NCBI GenBank assembly: GCA_020636445.1 | Contig: JACJXV010000028.1 | Span: forward strand, 1-53,055 | DNA length: 53,055 bases | Direction: 5' to 3' | Source: Lewinellaceae bacterium | Lineage (GTDB): Bacteria; Bacteroidota; Bacteroidia; Chitinophagales; Saprospiraceae | In this document: piece after piece, positions 1 to 9,578 of the stretch | How the letters are laid out: every line of letters begins with the position of its first letter | Numbering within the stretch: position 1 is the stretch's first letter | The notes under the pieces: model-generated | Seen by the model: only the letters and a program-made list of their open reading frames with translations | Database searches by the model: none | What the model was told of the DNA's origin: nothing | Program-made: the position numbers and the translations under genes

Positions 1-315
1 GTCGTGGGCTGCTTCATCGAGGGCACACAGCAAAAAGGGATGTTGCTGCATGGTTGGGTAAAGGGCTTCCCAGTAGGCTTCCGGAGTCGTGAGGGGTGTT
101 TGTTCGATGAGGTCTCGCCAGGATTCCAGCCTGGCCATCATTTCTTGCTGATTTTGTCCGTAGTAACGGATAGCTGCAGCTTCACCAAAGCCACTGAGGT
201 TGCCGTCGCGTAGTTCGACAATTACCGTAGGCTGGATATCACGGGAGCCATGTGCTATTCGAAAGGTATGGCGCAAGGCCAGATCATAGGGGTGAAGGTG
301 CAGCGTTAGGGCCAT
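1..315 (-). CDS. Dipeptide (L-Ala-D/L-Glu) epimerase, N-terminal part, cut by window edge
   Basis: The minus strand is open from an ATG at 315 to the window edge (105 codons, no stop). The translation begins MALTLHLHPYDLALRHTFRI and continues with AHGSRD and a conserved GFGEAAAI stretch, the N-terminal cap domain of enolase-superfamily L-Ala-D/L-Glu epimerases. These cytoplasmic enzymes interconvert L-Ala-D-Glu and L-Ala-L-Glu so that murein peptides can be degraded. The upstream neighbour on the same strand is an LD-carboxypeptidase, which fits a muropeptide-recycling unit. The catalytic lysines and metal ligands lie outside the window, so substrate preference is inferred from family and context. 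Confidence 0.75.
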   Translation of the reverse strand, partial: MALTLHLHPYDLALRHTFRIAHGSRDIQPTVIVELRDGNLSGFGEAAAIRYYGQNQQEMMARLESWRDLIEQTPLTTPEAYWEALYPTMQQHPFLLCALDEAAHD

Positions 316-331
316 ATCAATTTCATTGTAG

Positions 332-351
332 CACCGCGATTTATCGCGGTG
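332..351. other. Short hairpin between LD-carboxypeptidase and epimerase
   Basis: An 8-bp perfect stem CACCGCGA/TCGCGGTG encloses a 4-nt loop in the gap between the two recycling genes. No T-run follows on either strand, so it is more likely an attenuating or RNA-stability structure than a classical terminator. The word GATTTATCGC is repeated just beside it. Confidence 0.35.
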
Positions 352-407
352 GTGATTAAAGATTTATCGCAGAGCGGATTTATTTATAGCAGTAATCATC
401 CCTGGTA

Positions 408-1460
408 TTAGCCATCAATTACAGCTGGCTCCAGCAGGGTGACCGTTTGGTTTTCAGCATCCAGTTCCGCTTCAATACCCACGGGAAGCGTACATTGGTT
501 ACTAATATGCCCAAAGGAAAAGCCATACATCACGGGGACACCCAGATCGCCGAGGCGGTCGCGAACGGTTTCGGCAAGGCTTAAGGTTTCGTCCCCGGGG
601 TCAGCTACACAACCCGAAAATACGCCCAGGACTACCCCGCGGGCATTGCCCAGTTCGCAGGCTTGACGCAATTGGGTAAGCATGCGATCAACGCGGTAGG
701 GTTTTTCCTCAACATCTTCCAGGAAAATGAGTTTGCTGGAGGCATCCAGCGCAAAGGGGGTACCTGCTGTTGCTGCCAGCAAAGAAAGGTTGCCACCCAT
801 GAGCCGCCCGCGGGCTTTCCCCGACTGGATGACGTCAACTTTGTAAAGCGGATCGGTCGTTCGCCTGGGTTCTTCGGCAAGCTCAATCCGGTACTGCTCC
901 TGGGGGTTCATGAGTATGCCCTTCAGGTGTTTCTTGGCGTATTCCGTCCAGGTAGCACCCGCAACCGGACCGTGAAATCCCACCAGGCCGGTATGCATGA
1001 AAATAGCTTGCAGCAGTGCCGTGATATCGCTATAACCTATCAGTACCTTGGGGTTCTGCCGGATGAGGTTATAGTCGAGGTAAGGTAAAAGGCGGGAGCA
1101 ACCATACCCGCCACGGGCACACCAAACAGCTTTAATCTCCGGATCGGCAAACATACGGTGCAGATCATCGATGCGCTGTTGGTCGGTGCCGGCATTATAG
1201 CCGCGTTTAGCCCGGATATTGGCACCCTTTACTACCGAGAAACCGAGTTCTTCGAGGTTATTAACGGCTTTTTCCAGGGCCGCATCGGGGATAAAACTTC
1301 CGGGAGTGATCAGCCCCACTTTATCGCCAGCGATCAGTCGGCGCGGCCTGATTAATGAATCGGGTTGTATCTCCGGAGGGAGTGCGACCGACCGGCCGGA
1401 TAATATTCCGGGAAGAAATGCTCCTAATGCTAAATTGCGGCTAAATTGTCGACGGTCCAT
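408..1460 (-). CDS. LD-carboxypeptidase (peptidase S66 family), exported
   Basis: LD-carboxypeptidases remove the terminal D-Ala from murein tetrapeptides. The product shows the S66 pattern: nucleophile serine in IGYSDITAL (about residue 144), then FLEDVEE and FSFGH supplying the Glu and His of the Ser-Glu-His triad. I start at the ATG at 1460 because it gives MDRRQFSRNLALGAF, a twin-arginine-like leader (RRQFSR followed by a hydrophobic stretch), while an upstream ATG at 1502 would add 14 residues before it. The protein is thus probably exported through Tat, unlike cytoplasmic E. coli LdcA. It lies upstream of the epimerase on the same strand with a 92-bp gap, consistent with a shared transcript. 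Confidence 0.88.
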   Translation of the reverse strand: MDRRQFSRNLALGAFLPGILSGRSVALPPEIQPDSLIRPRRLIAGDKVGLITPGSFIPDAALEKAVNNLEELGFSVVKGANIRAKRGYNAGTDQQRIDDLHRMFADPEIKAVWCARGGYGCSRLLPYLDYNLIRQNPKVLIGYSDITALLQAIFMHTGLVGFHGPVAGATWTEYAKKHLKGILMNPQEQYRIELAEEPRRTTDPLYKVDVIQSGKARGRLMGGNLSLLAATAGTPFALDASSKLIFLEDVEEKPYRVDRMLTQLRQACELGNARGVVLGVFSGCVADPGDETLSLAETVRDRLGDLGVPVMYGFSFGHISNQCTLPVGIEAELDAENQTVTLLEPAVIDG

Positions 1461-1634
1461 GGTAGTGTATGTACTTTTGTTGATCCAAGATACTATCTCC
1501 ACCAGCGCTTTGGAAAAGAGTTGGTAAAAAAATGTGCCGGATAGGAAAATAGGATTCCGTTTTGGCGAGTTTTCCTATGCAGGCAAGTGCCTTTTTAAGG
1601 TGCAGCATTCATTTATTCTTGAAAACACACAAAG

Positions 1635-2108
1635 ATGACCTCAAAATTGACTATTGCCCTACGGTTGCCGCTGTTAGTTGCCGCCTTTGTTTTAGTGGGT
1701 ATTTACACTTCAACAGCGCAAAGTCCCGGTCGCATTGGGCTGGGGGCGCAGTTTGGTGAACCAACGGGGATTACCCTTAAGTTTTACACGCAGCGGGGTG
1801 CCCTGGATTTTCTGGCAGCCTGGGATTTTGATAATTATTTTTTCCTGAATGTACACGGCCTGCGCGAACGCCCTATTGCCGATATTCGCGGGGTGAATTA
1901 TTTTCTTGGTCCCGGCCTTTTCCTGGGGGTACGCGAGCGTGGCCGGTATGAGGATGACCTGGCTCTGGGAATCAGTGGCACGATCGGACTCAATGTATGG
2001 GTAGATAGTTTTGAATTTTACGGGCAACTAACGCCACGCCTGAAAATTATTGAAAGTACAGATGGTTCGATTGGCGGAGGTATCGGGGTGCGGTTCTATT
2101 TCCGGTGA
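1635..2108 (+). CDS. Small secreted protein, probable outer-membrane beta-barrel
   Basis: This 157-residue protein starts with a clear signal peptide (hydrophobic residues about 10-26, cleavage near STAQ). The mature part is made of alternating hydrophobic/polar strands with many Gly and aromatic residues and ends GVRFYFR, as expected for a small outer-membrane barrel. I do not recognise a named family. It stands alone between the divergently read LD-carboxypeptidase and the downstream membrane protein on the opposite strand. Confidence 0.6.
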   Translation: MTSKLTIALRLPLLVAAFVLVGIYTSTAQSPGRIGLGAQFGEPTGITLKFYTQRGALDFLAAWDFDNYFFLNVHGLRERPIADIRGVNYFLGPGLFLGVRERGRYEDDLALGISGTIGLNVWVDSFEFYGQLTPRLKIIESTDGSIGGGIGVRFYFR

Positions 2109-2298
2109 TGCCTGCTGTTGACTGGTATCTGGTATCTGGTTATGTTCATTGCCCACTGATGACTGCTGACTAGCCCGCCTCCTTACGCTGTCGCTCCTGG
2201 AGTCGGGTAAATTTTTCGTTGAGCGGTTTTGAACTATTCAGTACCGGCCACAATATCTCACCCCCTCAGGTGGGCCCATTGCCAAAGTTGCCAGATCA
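2109..2298. repeat. Intergenic stretch with CTGGTATCTGG simple repeat
   Basis: This convergent gap contains a short tandem repeat of TATCTGG/GACTGG words near 2118-2145, related in wording to the longer repeats at 19518 and 47962. No gene or terminator with a T-run was seen. Confidence 0.4.
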
Positions 2299-2814
2299 CT
2301 AGCCGGGATTCCGCCGCAAGGATTCGGGATGTTTCCCGTATTGTTCAGCACGCCTGGGGGAATAACCAAAGGTGGCATGTGGTAACAAGCGGTTGAGATA
2401 GCGGGAAATCATTTTTAGTTGGTTGGCCGGCATCGCAACACTGAAGTCATCTCCATTGGCTAATTTAAAATAGAGGGTGCCATTGCGTAAAAATTGCACG
2501 CCAAAGGGCAGGCGCTCCGTTACCATACTGTACACCCAAACGACTTGCTGGGGATGGTGTCGTAACAACCACAACACCCGGTGTTCCTGGCGGCGCAGTT
2601 CGCGACCCGTAACAAAGACCAGGCGCAGACTGACCATTAAAATCCCAAGACCTATGATGACCAATAGCGTACTTTGGGTAAACGCCCAACCTGTCAGCGC
2701 TAACCCGCCCAGCAACAAGAGCAGGCTTGCCAGGAGCTGCTGGTGCTGCTCCCGCCGCAGCGCGCGGTGTAGTACCCCAATAGCCGGATGCCTGAACAGC
2801 CGATCGTCAATCAT
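2299..2814 (-). CDS. Membrane protein with two transmembrane segments, unknown function
   Basis: The 171-residue product has two adjacent hydrophobic segments (about residues 27-46 and 48-67) and a basic soluble C-terminal half containing NGTLYFKLANGDDFSV and a Tyr/Arg-rich tail. The layout (helical hairpin followed by a small beta-rich domain) resembles PH-like membrane-anchored domains, but this is only a fold guess. It does not form an operon with its neighbours. Confidence 0.55.
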   Translation of the reverse strand: MIDDRLFRHPAIGVLHRALRREQHQQLLASLLLLLGGLALTGWAFTQSTLLVIIGLGILMVSLRLVFVTGRELRRQEHRVLWLLRHHPQQVVWVYSMVTERLPFGVQFLRNGTLYFKLANGDDFSVAMPANQLKMISRYLNRLLPHATFGYSPRRAEQYGKHPESLRRNPG

Positions 2815-3102
2815 TTGGAAGTTTTAATCAACAAATTGTTGTATATTTTCCTGGTCTTCCTTAACTTCGTTGCGCTACTTGCGCTCGAGTGAATGAGTAA
2901 ATTTCGTTGTTTGCTTAACAACTGGAACGTGTTTTTGCTTAGCGCAAACCTGGTATTTATTCCTTGCTCGGCTGCCTAATAACAGGCTGGTCCCAAATAC
3001 CAGGTCATTTTGGCGTAGCCGAGTTCAAAAAATGGATTATCTTTTCGGAGATCGGAACGCCCTTTCTATTTTTTAGCGTATAAAACGACAATTACAACGA
3101 CC

Positions 3103-5016
3103 ATGGCTAATGTTCAGTATACCGAGGACAATATTCGCTCACTAGACTGGCGGGAGCATATTCGGCTACGTCCAGGGATGTATATCGGCAAACTGGGAGA
3201 TGGGTCAACACCGGATGATGGCATTTATATTCTGATTAAAGAAATCATGGATAATGCCATTGATGAATTTGTGATGGGCCATGGCAGGCAGGTCGATATT
3301 ACCGTTGAAGATTCGTCCATTGTCATTCGCGATTTTGGCCGGGGTATTCCGCTTGGAAAAGTGATTGAATGTGTATCCCAAATCAATACCGGTGGCAAAT
3401 ACGATTCCAAGGCATTTAAAAAATCAGTAGGCCTTAACGGCGTTGGTACGAAAGCGGTTAATGCGCTCTCGGAATATTTTCGGGTCAAAGCAGTCCGTGA
3501 CGGCAAAGAAAAAGAGGCCCTGTTCTCATTGGGGGTTATCACCAAAGATTCCAAAATCAGCGTCAGTAAGGAACAAAACGGAACGATTGTTGAATTCCGT
3601 CCGGACCCCGAAATATTCAAAGGCTTTCGCTTCCGGCGGGATATTATTGAAGTTCAGCTTTGGAACTATGCCTATTTGAACGCAGGACTCAAAATTAACT
3701 TCAACGGTACAATCATCCAGTCGAAAAATGGCTTGCTCGACCTGCTGGAACGTCGTACCAAGAATGAGAACCTGCGGTACCCGGTGATTCACCTGGCTGG
3801 CGAGGATATCGAAATAGCCATGAGTCATGGCAATCATTACGGAGAAAATTATTATTCTTTCGTCAATGGCCAGAACACTACGCAGGGAGGCACCCACCTC
3901 AATGCGTTCAAAGAGGCAGTTGCTAAGACCATAAATGAATTTTTCAAAAAATATGACCGGCGCGATATTCTGGCGTCCCTGGTTGCTGCCGTTAGCGTGC
4001 GCGTAGAGGAGCCCGTTTTTGAGTCCCAGACGAAAACCAAGCTGGGTTCGACCCATATGGCACCCGATGGGCAGACTATACGGACCTTTATCGGGAATTT
4101 TGTCAAAGAAAAGCTGGATAACTTCCTGCATAAGAATCCCGAAGTGGCCAAAGCCATGGAAAAGCGGATCATGCAGTCGGAACGCGAACGCAAGGAAATT
4201 GCCGATATCAAAAAACTCGCGAACCAGCGAGCCAAGAAAGCAAGTCTGCACAATAAGAAACTGCGCGATTGCCGCATCCACTTTAATGATAGCAGCCGTA
4301 AGGTAGAAGAGACGATACGCAATAACAGCACCTTATTTATCACCGAAGGGGATTCCGCAAGTGGTTCCATTACCAAGGCGCGTGATGTGCAGGTGCAAGC
4401 TGTTTTTAGCTTGCGGGGTAAACCCTTGAATTGCCATGGGCTGACCAAAAAGGTGGTCTATGAAAACGAGGAGTTTAATCTGCTGCAACATGCCCTGAAT
4501 ATTGAAGACGGCCTGGATGACTTGCGCTATAACCGCATTGTTATTGCTACGGATGCTGATGTCGATGGGATGCACATCCGCTTGTTGCTGCTTACCTTCT
4601 TTTTGCAATTCTTCCCGGACCTGGTTCGCAACGGACACCTGTTTATTTTGGAAACGCCGCTGTTCCGGGTACGTGATAAGCAACAGAAATTCTATTGCTA
4701 CAGCGAAGTAGAAAAGCAGGAAGCCATTCGCAAGCTGCGCGGGAAACCCGAAATAACGCGATTCAAGGGGCTTGGTGAAATTTCCCCTGATGAGTTCAGT
4801 GCCTTCATCGGTGATGATATTCGCCTGGAGCCCGTTCGGCTCGATGACGACACAGATCTTGATAAAGTACTATCGTATTACATGGGAAAAAATACGCCCG
4901 ATCGCCAGGATTTCATCATCGATAACCTGCGGGTAGAAAAAAATGACCTGATCGAAGGAGAAGCCGTTGAAGAGTCTGTGGAGGTCGCTGAGGTTGCGGC
5001 CCCGGTTGAAGCTTAG
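3103..5016 (+). CDS. parE: DNA topoisomerase IV subunit B (type IIA, ParE/GyrB family)
   Basis: The 637-residue protein has the GHKL ATPase domain (NAIDEF near residue 51, GRGIPLGK near 80, NGVGTKAVNALS near 112), a transducer domain, then a TOPRIM domain with EGDSASGS and the acidic DADVDGMH motif. Type IIA B subunits hydrolyse ATP to drive strand passage; ParE partners ParC in decatenation. The opening YTEDNIRSLDWREHIRLRPG and PGMYIGKLGDGSTPDDG are typical of the Bacteroidota ParE branch rather than GyrB. The C-terminus ends in an acidic Glu/Val/Ala tail. No parC follows; Lon is next on the same strand after 260 bp. Confidence 0.92.
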   Translation: MANVQYTEDNIRSLDWREHIRLRPGMYIGKLGDGSTPDDGIYILIKEIMDNAIDEFVMGHGRQVDITVEDSSIVIRDFGRGIPLGKVIECVSQINTGGKYDSKAFKKSVGLNGVGTKAVNALSEYFRVKAVRDGKEKEALFSLGVITKDSKISVSKEQNGTIVEFRPDPEIFKGFRFRRDIIEVQLWNYAYLNAGLKINFNGTIIQSKNGLLDLLERRTKNENLRYPVIHLAGEDIEIAMSHGNHYGENYYSFVNGQNTTQGGTHLNAFKEAVAKTINEFFKKYDRRDILASLVAAVSVRVEEPVFESQTKTKLGSTHMAPDGQTIRTFIGNFVKEKLDNFLHKNPEVAKAMEKRIMQSERERKEIADIKKLANQRAKKASLHNKKLRDCRIHFNDSSRKVEETIRNNSTLFITEGDSASGSITKARDVQVQAVFSLRGKPLNCHGLTKKVVYENEEFNLLQHALNIEDGLDDLRYNRIVIATDADVDGMHIRLLLLTFFLQFFPDLVRNGHLFILETPLFRVRDKQQKFYCYSEVEKQEAIRKLRGKPEITRFKGLGEISPDEFSAFIGDDIRLEPVRLDDDTDLDKVLSYYMGKNTPDRQDFIIDNLRVEKNDLIEGEAVEESVEVAEVAAPVEA

Positions 5017-5276
5017 CCTGCTGTTTTTGGGTAATTAATCACGCCAGGGTTATGCAATTGGTACGTATTGCACACCGTCCTTTTGGCGGAATGCTGCCGT
5101 TTTGTCGGCCTTTGGCCCCCTAAATCCACCCTGATTCCTTACCTTGTCCGGACACTTACCCCTGGCACAGATCTTGCACTAAGATAAGTGTAGTAAATAG
5201 CGTTGACTGTTTACTGACAAATTGACATTAACCACAGGCGTCATTTTCTGAATGGCGCACACAAGGATAGCAACCT

Positions 5277-7682
5277 ATGTTTGAAGATCTTTTAGCGAAT
5301 CGAAACCTGGACGACGACGGTGAATTTATGCCTATGTTACCTATGGAGGAAGACTTTGAGGATGATGAGGAAACCCAAATCGCCGATACGCTGGCCATTC
5401 TGGCCCTTAAAAATACTGTACTTTTCCCCGGAGTCGTCATCCCGATAACGGTTGGTCGTGATAAATCCATCAAGGCGATTAAGAAAGCTTTTGATGGGGA
5501 TAAACTCATCGGGGTGCTTTCTCAACGCGATTTGCGGGTAGAAAATCCCGCCCCCAAAGATTTATTCAAGGTAGGGGCGGTAGCCAAGATTCTCAAGTTA
5601 TTGCGCATGCCGGATGGCACTACGACCGCCATCCTCAGAGGGCAGCAGCGTTTCGAATTGCTGGAATTACTGCAGGAGGAACCTTTCCTGGAAGGTCGTA
5701 TCAAGGTCCTCGAACACCAGATGCCGGCAAATTTACTGGAATTCGAGGCACTGATTGCCACGATTCTCGAACAAGCCAAACGCATTGTGGAGCTATCGCC
5801 GAATATTCCCTCGGAAGCGATGGTGATGCTGAAAAGTATCGAAGACCCCAATTTCCTGCTCAACTTTATCGCTTCCAACCTGCAAACGAAGATTGAGACA
5901 AAACAACAGATACTCGAACACAATGATCTGGGAGAGAAGGCTCAACTGATCCTGGAGGAAATGAAAACCCAGCTGCAGTTGCTGGAAATCAAAGACCAGA
6001 TTGAAAATAAAGTTCGCGGTGATATTGAAAAACAACAGCGCGATTACTATCTGAGCCAGCAACTGAAAACGATTCAGGAAGAACTGGGGCAAAACCCACA
6101 GGAAGAAGAATTTGCCAAATTGCAGGCGAAAGGTGCTGAGAAGCAATGGCCAGCCAAAGCCGCTGAGCACTTTGCCAAAGAAATAAACCGCTTACGGCGC
6201 ATGAATCCCCAGGCACCTGAGTATTCTATTCAGTTATCCTACCTGGAGCTCATGGTCGATCTTCCCTGGGATACCCATACGGAAGATAATTTTGATCTGC
6301 GCAAAGTACGCAAGGTCCTGGATGAGGATCATTTTGGCCTGGAGAAGGTCAAAGAGCGGATTCTGGAACACCTGGCCGTGCTTAAGCTGAAGGGTGACAT
6401 GAAGGCTCCGATTCTCTGCCTGGTAGGCCCTCCTGGGGTTGGTAAAACATCTTTGGGGCGCTCTATTTCCCGGGCTTTGAACCGGGAATTTGTCCGGATG
6501 TCCTTAGGTGGGATGCATGACGAAAGTGAAATCAGAGGCCACCGCAAGACCTACATCGGGGCCATGCCGGGGCGAATTTTACAATCGCTGCGTCGGGCGG
6601 GATCTAACAACCCTGTTTTTATCCTGGATGAGATCGATAAAGTGGGCCGCGATTTTCGTGGGGATCCTTCATCCGCTTTACTGGAAGTACTGGATCCTGA
6701 ACAGAATACCACTTTCTATGATAATTACCTGGAAATGGAGTATGACCTTTCCAAGGTGCTCTTCATTGCCACCTCTAATTCACTAAGTTCCATTCAGCCG
6801 GCGCTGCTGGACCGGATGGAAATTATCGAAATTAGTGGATATTCCACCGAAGAGAAAATCGAGATCGCGAAACGACATCTGGTTCCTGAACAATTAGCAG
6901 AGCATGGCCTGCAGAAAAATCAGGTTAAACTTAAAGCCAAAGTGCTGAAATCGCTGATTCAGGAATATACCTACGAGTCGGGTGTGCGCGCCTTGAGTCG
7001 CCAGATTGGTGCCGTTATGCGGCATGTAGCTAAGCTGGTGGCTATGGAGGAACCCTATGAGCCTGACATTACCCCGGACATGCTGGAGAAAATCCTGGGG
7101 CCCTCCCGCTTTAATATGGAGGTTTACCGCGAGGTCAACAGCCCCGGGGTAGCGATTGGCCTGGCCTGGACGCAAATGGGGGGCGCGATTCTTTTCGTGG
7201 AATCCAGCCTCAGTAAAGGTAATGGCAAGCTGATTATGACCGGTAACCTGGGGGACGTGATGAAAGAATCGGCGACAACAGCGCTGAGCTATGTTAAAGC
7301 CCACGCCGAAGAACTAGGTATCGATGCCGACCTGTTTGATAAGCGCGATATTCATCTCCATATTCCGGAGGGGGGCATTCCTAAGGATGGCCCTTCGGCA
7401 GGGATCACCATGCTTACGGCACTGACGTCTCTCTATACCGGCCGCAAGGTGAAGTCTTACCTGGCCATGACCGGTGAAATTACCCTGCGTGGCCGCGTGC
7501 TACCGGTTGGGGGGATTAAAGAGAAGGTTTTGGCAGCCAAGCGGGCGGGGATGCGTGAAGTTATTCTGTGCAAAGAGAATGAAAAACACATTGCGGAAAT
7601 CAATCCGGATTACATCACCGGTATGACCTTTCACTATGTAACAAAAATGTCCGATGTCTTACGGCTGGCACTGACAAAGTAA
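5277..7682 (+). CDS. lon: ATP-dependent Lon protease
   Basis: This 801-residue protein carries all Lon parts: an acidic N-terminus and substrate-binding LON domain (about 30-230), a coiled-coil linker rich in Glu/Lys/Gln (about 230-330), an AAA+ module with Walker A GPPGVGKTS (near 385) and Walker B VFILDEIDK, and a C-terminal protease domain with the Ser in DGPSAGIT (near 707) and the Lys in GGIKEKVLAAKRAG (near 750). It degrades misfolded and regulatory proteins in the cytoplasm. An AAGGA stretch precedes the ATG. It is about the normal length and monocistronic by spacing. Confidence 0.96.
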   Translation: MFEDLLANRNLDDDGEFMPMLPMEEDFEDDEETQIADTLAILALKNTVLFPGVVIPITVGRDKSIKAIKKAFDGDKLIGVLSQRDLRVENPAPKDLFKVGAVAKILKLLRMPDGTTTAILRGQQRFELLELLQEEPFLEGRIKVLEHQMPANLLEFEALIATILEQAKRIVELSPNIPSEAMVMLKSIEDPNFLLNFIASNLQTKIETKQQILEHNDLGEKAQLILEEMKTQLQLLEIKDQIENKVRGDIEKQQRDYYLSQQLKTIQEELGQNPQEEEFAKLQAKGAEKQWPAKAAEHFAKEINRLRRMNPQAPEYSIQLSYLELMVDLPWDTHTEDNFDLRKVRKVLDEDHFGLEKVKERILEHLAVLKLKGDMKAPILCLVGPPGVGKTSLGRSISRALNREFVRMSLGGMHDESEIRGHRKTYIGAMPGRILQSLRRAGSNNPVFILDEIDKVGRDFRGDPSSALLEVLDPEQNTTFYDNYLEMEYDLSKVLFIATSNSLSSIQPALLDRMEIIEISGYSTEEKIEIAKRHLVPEQLAEHGLQKNQVKLKAKVLKSLIQEYTYESGVRALSRQIGAVMRHVAKLVAMEEPYEPDITPDMLEKILGPSRFNMEVYREVNSPGVAIGLAWTQMGGAILFVESSLSKGNGKLIMTGNLGDVMKESATTALSYVKAHAEELGIDADLFDKRDIHLHIPEGGIPKDGPSAGITMLTALTSLYTGRKVKSYLAMTGEITLRGRVLPVGGIKEKVLAAKRAGMREVILCKENEKHIAEINPDYITGMTFHYVTKMSDVLRLALTK

Positions 7683-7777
7683 GGTTTGCACCCGGGAAAT
7701 GCAAAAAAAACCTACATTTGAAGAGGAAGAGCAAACCTTTAGTGCTCCCCGGGAGTCTTATGATAAACGCATCTTAC

Positions 7778-8437
7778 ATGAAGTGGAATTTCTGGGCAAT
7801 CCTGGTAACGTCCTTCCTGCTTGCCACACCGGCTTTGCAGGCCCAGCGCACGACAGCCTCTGATAAGAATCTTGTGCAGTTCTCCGGCCTTATTCTGGAT
7901 GGGAGTGACGAAAATCTCGTGCCCGTTCCGTATACCAATATCCTGGTAAAAAATAAAAGCCGGGGAACGTACGCCGACTTGAAAGGCTTTTTCTCCATCG
8001 TGGTGGAAAAAGGAGATGTCCTGATTTTTTCGGCCCTTGGTTACAAGACCATCGAATACAAAGTGCCGGAGGACTTGGAAGAAGATCGCTATTCGATCGT
8101 GCAACTGATGACTCAGGACCCGATTAACCTCCCGGAAACAGTGGTTTTTCCCTGGCCCAGCCGCGAACATTTTCGACTCGAATTTCTGGCGATGGATGTT
8201 ACTCCGGAATTGCAGAAATACGCCGCCGAAAACCTGGCGAATAACATTTTGGAAAAAGCCAAGGCCGGTGTTTCCTTTGATGGTAACGAAAATGCCGACT
8301 ACTACCTGCGTCGGCAGGCCAGTGAATACTATTACTACGGCCAGCGCCCGCCCATGAATATCTTCAATCCCATTGCCTGGAAGAAATTCTTCGATTCCTG
8401 GAAAAATGGCGATTATAAGAAAAAGGAGAAGGAATAA
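7778..8437 (+). CDS. Secreted protein with carboxypeptidase-like regulatory domain
   Basis: A signal peptide (MKWNFWAILVTSFLL, cleavage near LQAQ) is followed by a CarboxypepD_reg-like beta-sandwich: FSGLILDGSDENLVPVPYTN, then GTYADLKGFFSIVVEKGDVL and FSALGYKTIEY. This is the Ig-like domain found at the N-terminus of TonB-dependent receptors; here it is followed only by a Tyr-rich, charged tail ending in KKKEKE, so it is a stand-alone periplasmic or surface protein. An in-frame ATG at 7760 is an alternative start with GGGAG ahead of it. Function unknown. Confidence 0.75.
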   Translation: MKWNFWAILVTSFLLATPALQAQRTTASDKNLVQFSGLILDGSDENLVPVPYTNILVKNKSRGTYADLKGFFSIVVEKGDVLIFSALGYKTIEYKVPEDLEEDRYSIVQLMTQDPINLPETVVFPWPSREHFRLEFLAMDVTPELQKYAAENLANNILEKAKAGVSFDGNENADYYLRRQASEYYYYGQRPPMNIFNPIAWKKFFDSWKNGDYKKKEKE

Positions 8438-8501
8438 ACCTGGCTTTCCCCAAACAATAAGGTTGAAGTCACATCCATGCTGATTGCATTTCAATATGAC
8501 T

Positions 8502-8702
8502 ACTAAATTTTTAAAGTTTAGTTATCGTAGCCCTGCATTTTCTCCTTCAGCTCTCTACTGCTATTTCTCTCGGATTACCTGGGCCAACAACGTTGATCTT
8601 AAGATCATAAGGTTGCAGGCCTGTGTGGGAGTCTGGAGACTCCCACAAACGAGGGTAAGGTTGCAAGCCTGCTCTGGAGTCTGGAGACTCCCGCAAACAG
8701 CG
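8502..8702. repeat. Composite palindromic repeat, left copy
   Basis: This gene-free stretch holds, in order, a decayed CTAAA..TTTAG palindrome followed by TATCGTAGCC, the palindrome GATCTTAAGATC (8595-8606), and two 48-bp direct units starting AAGGTTGCA (8609 and 8657), each with a near-perfect hairpin: TGTGGGAGTCT/AGACTCCCACA at 8624-8647 and GGAGTCT/AGACTCC at 8676-8691. The same modules reappear in the same order at 9579-9680 on the other side of the next gene. They resemble REP elements mobilised by RAYT transposases, but no transposase is present here. Confidence 0.65.
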
Positions 8703-8827
8703 TTTTTCTCTTTTAACTTCTTTTGCCTATCTTACGTAGTAACAGCAGGGATAAGCTACCTTCCGGACTGGATAGTGGCTCTCTGTTGTGCCTGGGTTGC
8801 TCAATCTTCAGATCAATACTTGTACCA

Positions 8828-9571
8828 ATGAAAAGCAAATCTGTAAGCTTGCTTCTGGTCTTTAGCGTTTTCGCCATGTTGTTGACTACGCAGTGTACAA
8901 ATACTCAAAGTCCATCTCCTGTTGCGGTTGAACCTTCAAGAGAAATCCTGACCCGGATAGATACCCTTATTGTTCGGGATACGATTGTTATCCGGGACAC
9001 GATACGACAATCAGTAGAACCCATTGGCGTAAAGACAGAGAAAATGAATGTCTTGTACATAGGTGTTGATAACCCGCTTACCGTAACACCGAGGGATGCA
9101 AGAATATCAGGTTCAGGCGCAGGCATTAAACTGCGTGGAGAGCAAGGGAGTTATTTGGCTACGGTCGGCCAACCTGGCGAAGCCAGGATCAATGTCCAAA
9201 CAGATAGTCAAACGGCTTCTTTCACATACAGGGTTAAGCGCATTCCGGACCCGGTGGCCCGTCTCGCAAAGAGTACTGGAGGGCAAATAGGCTCTGGAGA
9301 ATTCAAAGCACAGGGTGGCCTGGGGGCGTTTTTGGATAACTTTGATTTTGACGCGACTTGTCAGGTGACTGGCTTTAATTTGGTTTATGTTCCAAAAAGG
9401 CAGGATCCGGTTGAATCAGTCAATACAAGTGCCCGCTACAATGAGAAGTCAAGGCAGCTGATCAACGTGGCTAAGCCGGGAGATATTTATTATTTTGACA
9501 ATGTTAAGGCTAGGTGTCCTGGTGACCCGGCTGGTCGGACGATAAATTCCCTCGTTTTTAATATTAAGTAA
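8828..9571 (+). CDS. Orphan GldM C-terminal-domain protein
   Basis: The 247-residue product begins with a hydrophobic leader and Cys23 in TTQC, an atypical lipobox. After a linker rich in RDTI repeats come MNVLYIGVDNPLTV, FTYRVKRIPDPVA and GGQIGSGEFKAQGGLGAFL, followed by NFDFDATCQVTGFNLVYV; these match the third and fourth periplasmic domains of GldM, the motor-arm protein of the type IX secretion system. The N-terminal transmembrane helix and first domains of true GldM are missing and no other gld gene is nearby, so it is not the core GldM. I chose ATG 8828 because an upstream extension would run into the repeat region. The gene is flanked by two copies of one palindromic repeat. Confidence 0.75.
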   Translation: MKSKSVSLLLVFSVFAMLLTTQCTNTQSPSPVAVEPSREILTRIDTLIVRDTIVIRDTIRQSVEPIGVKTEKMNVLYIGVDNPLTVTPRDARISGSGAGIKLRGEQGSYLATVGQPGEARINVQTDSQTASFTYRVKRIPDPVARLAKSTGGQIGSGEFKAQGGLGAFLDNFDFDATCQVTGFNLVYVPKRQDPVESVNTSARYNEKSRQLINVAKPGDIYYFDNVKARCPGDPAGRTINSLVFNIK

Positions 9572-9578
9572 TTCGCAA

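Noticed and set aside
3526..4281. Long minus-strand ORF inside parE
   Set aside because: It is a shadow frame of the clearly conserved ParE coding sequence and has no recognisable domain.
7739..8494. Long minus-strand ORF opposite the carboxypeptidase-regulatory-domain gene
   Set aside because: Shadow frame; the plus strand has a signal peptide and a known domain.
8484..8827. ORFs covering the palindromic repeat before the GldM-domain gene
   Set aside because: They translate the inverted-repeat units into low-quality sequence; the real gene starts with a signal peptide at 8828.
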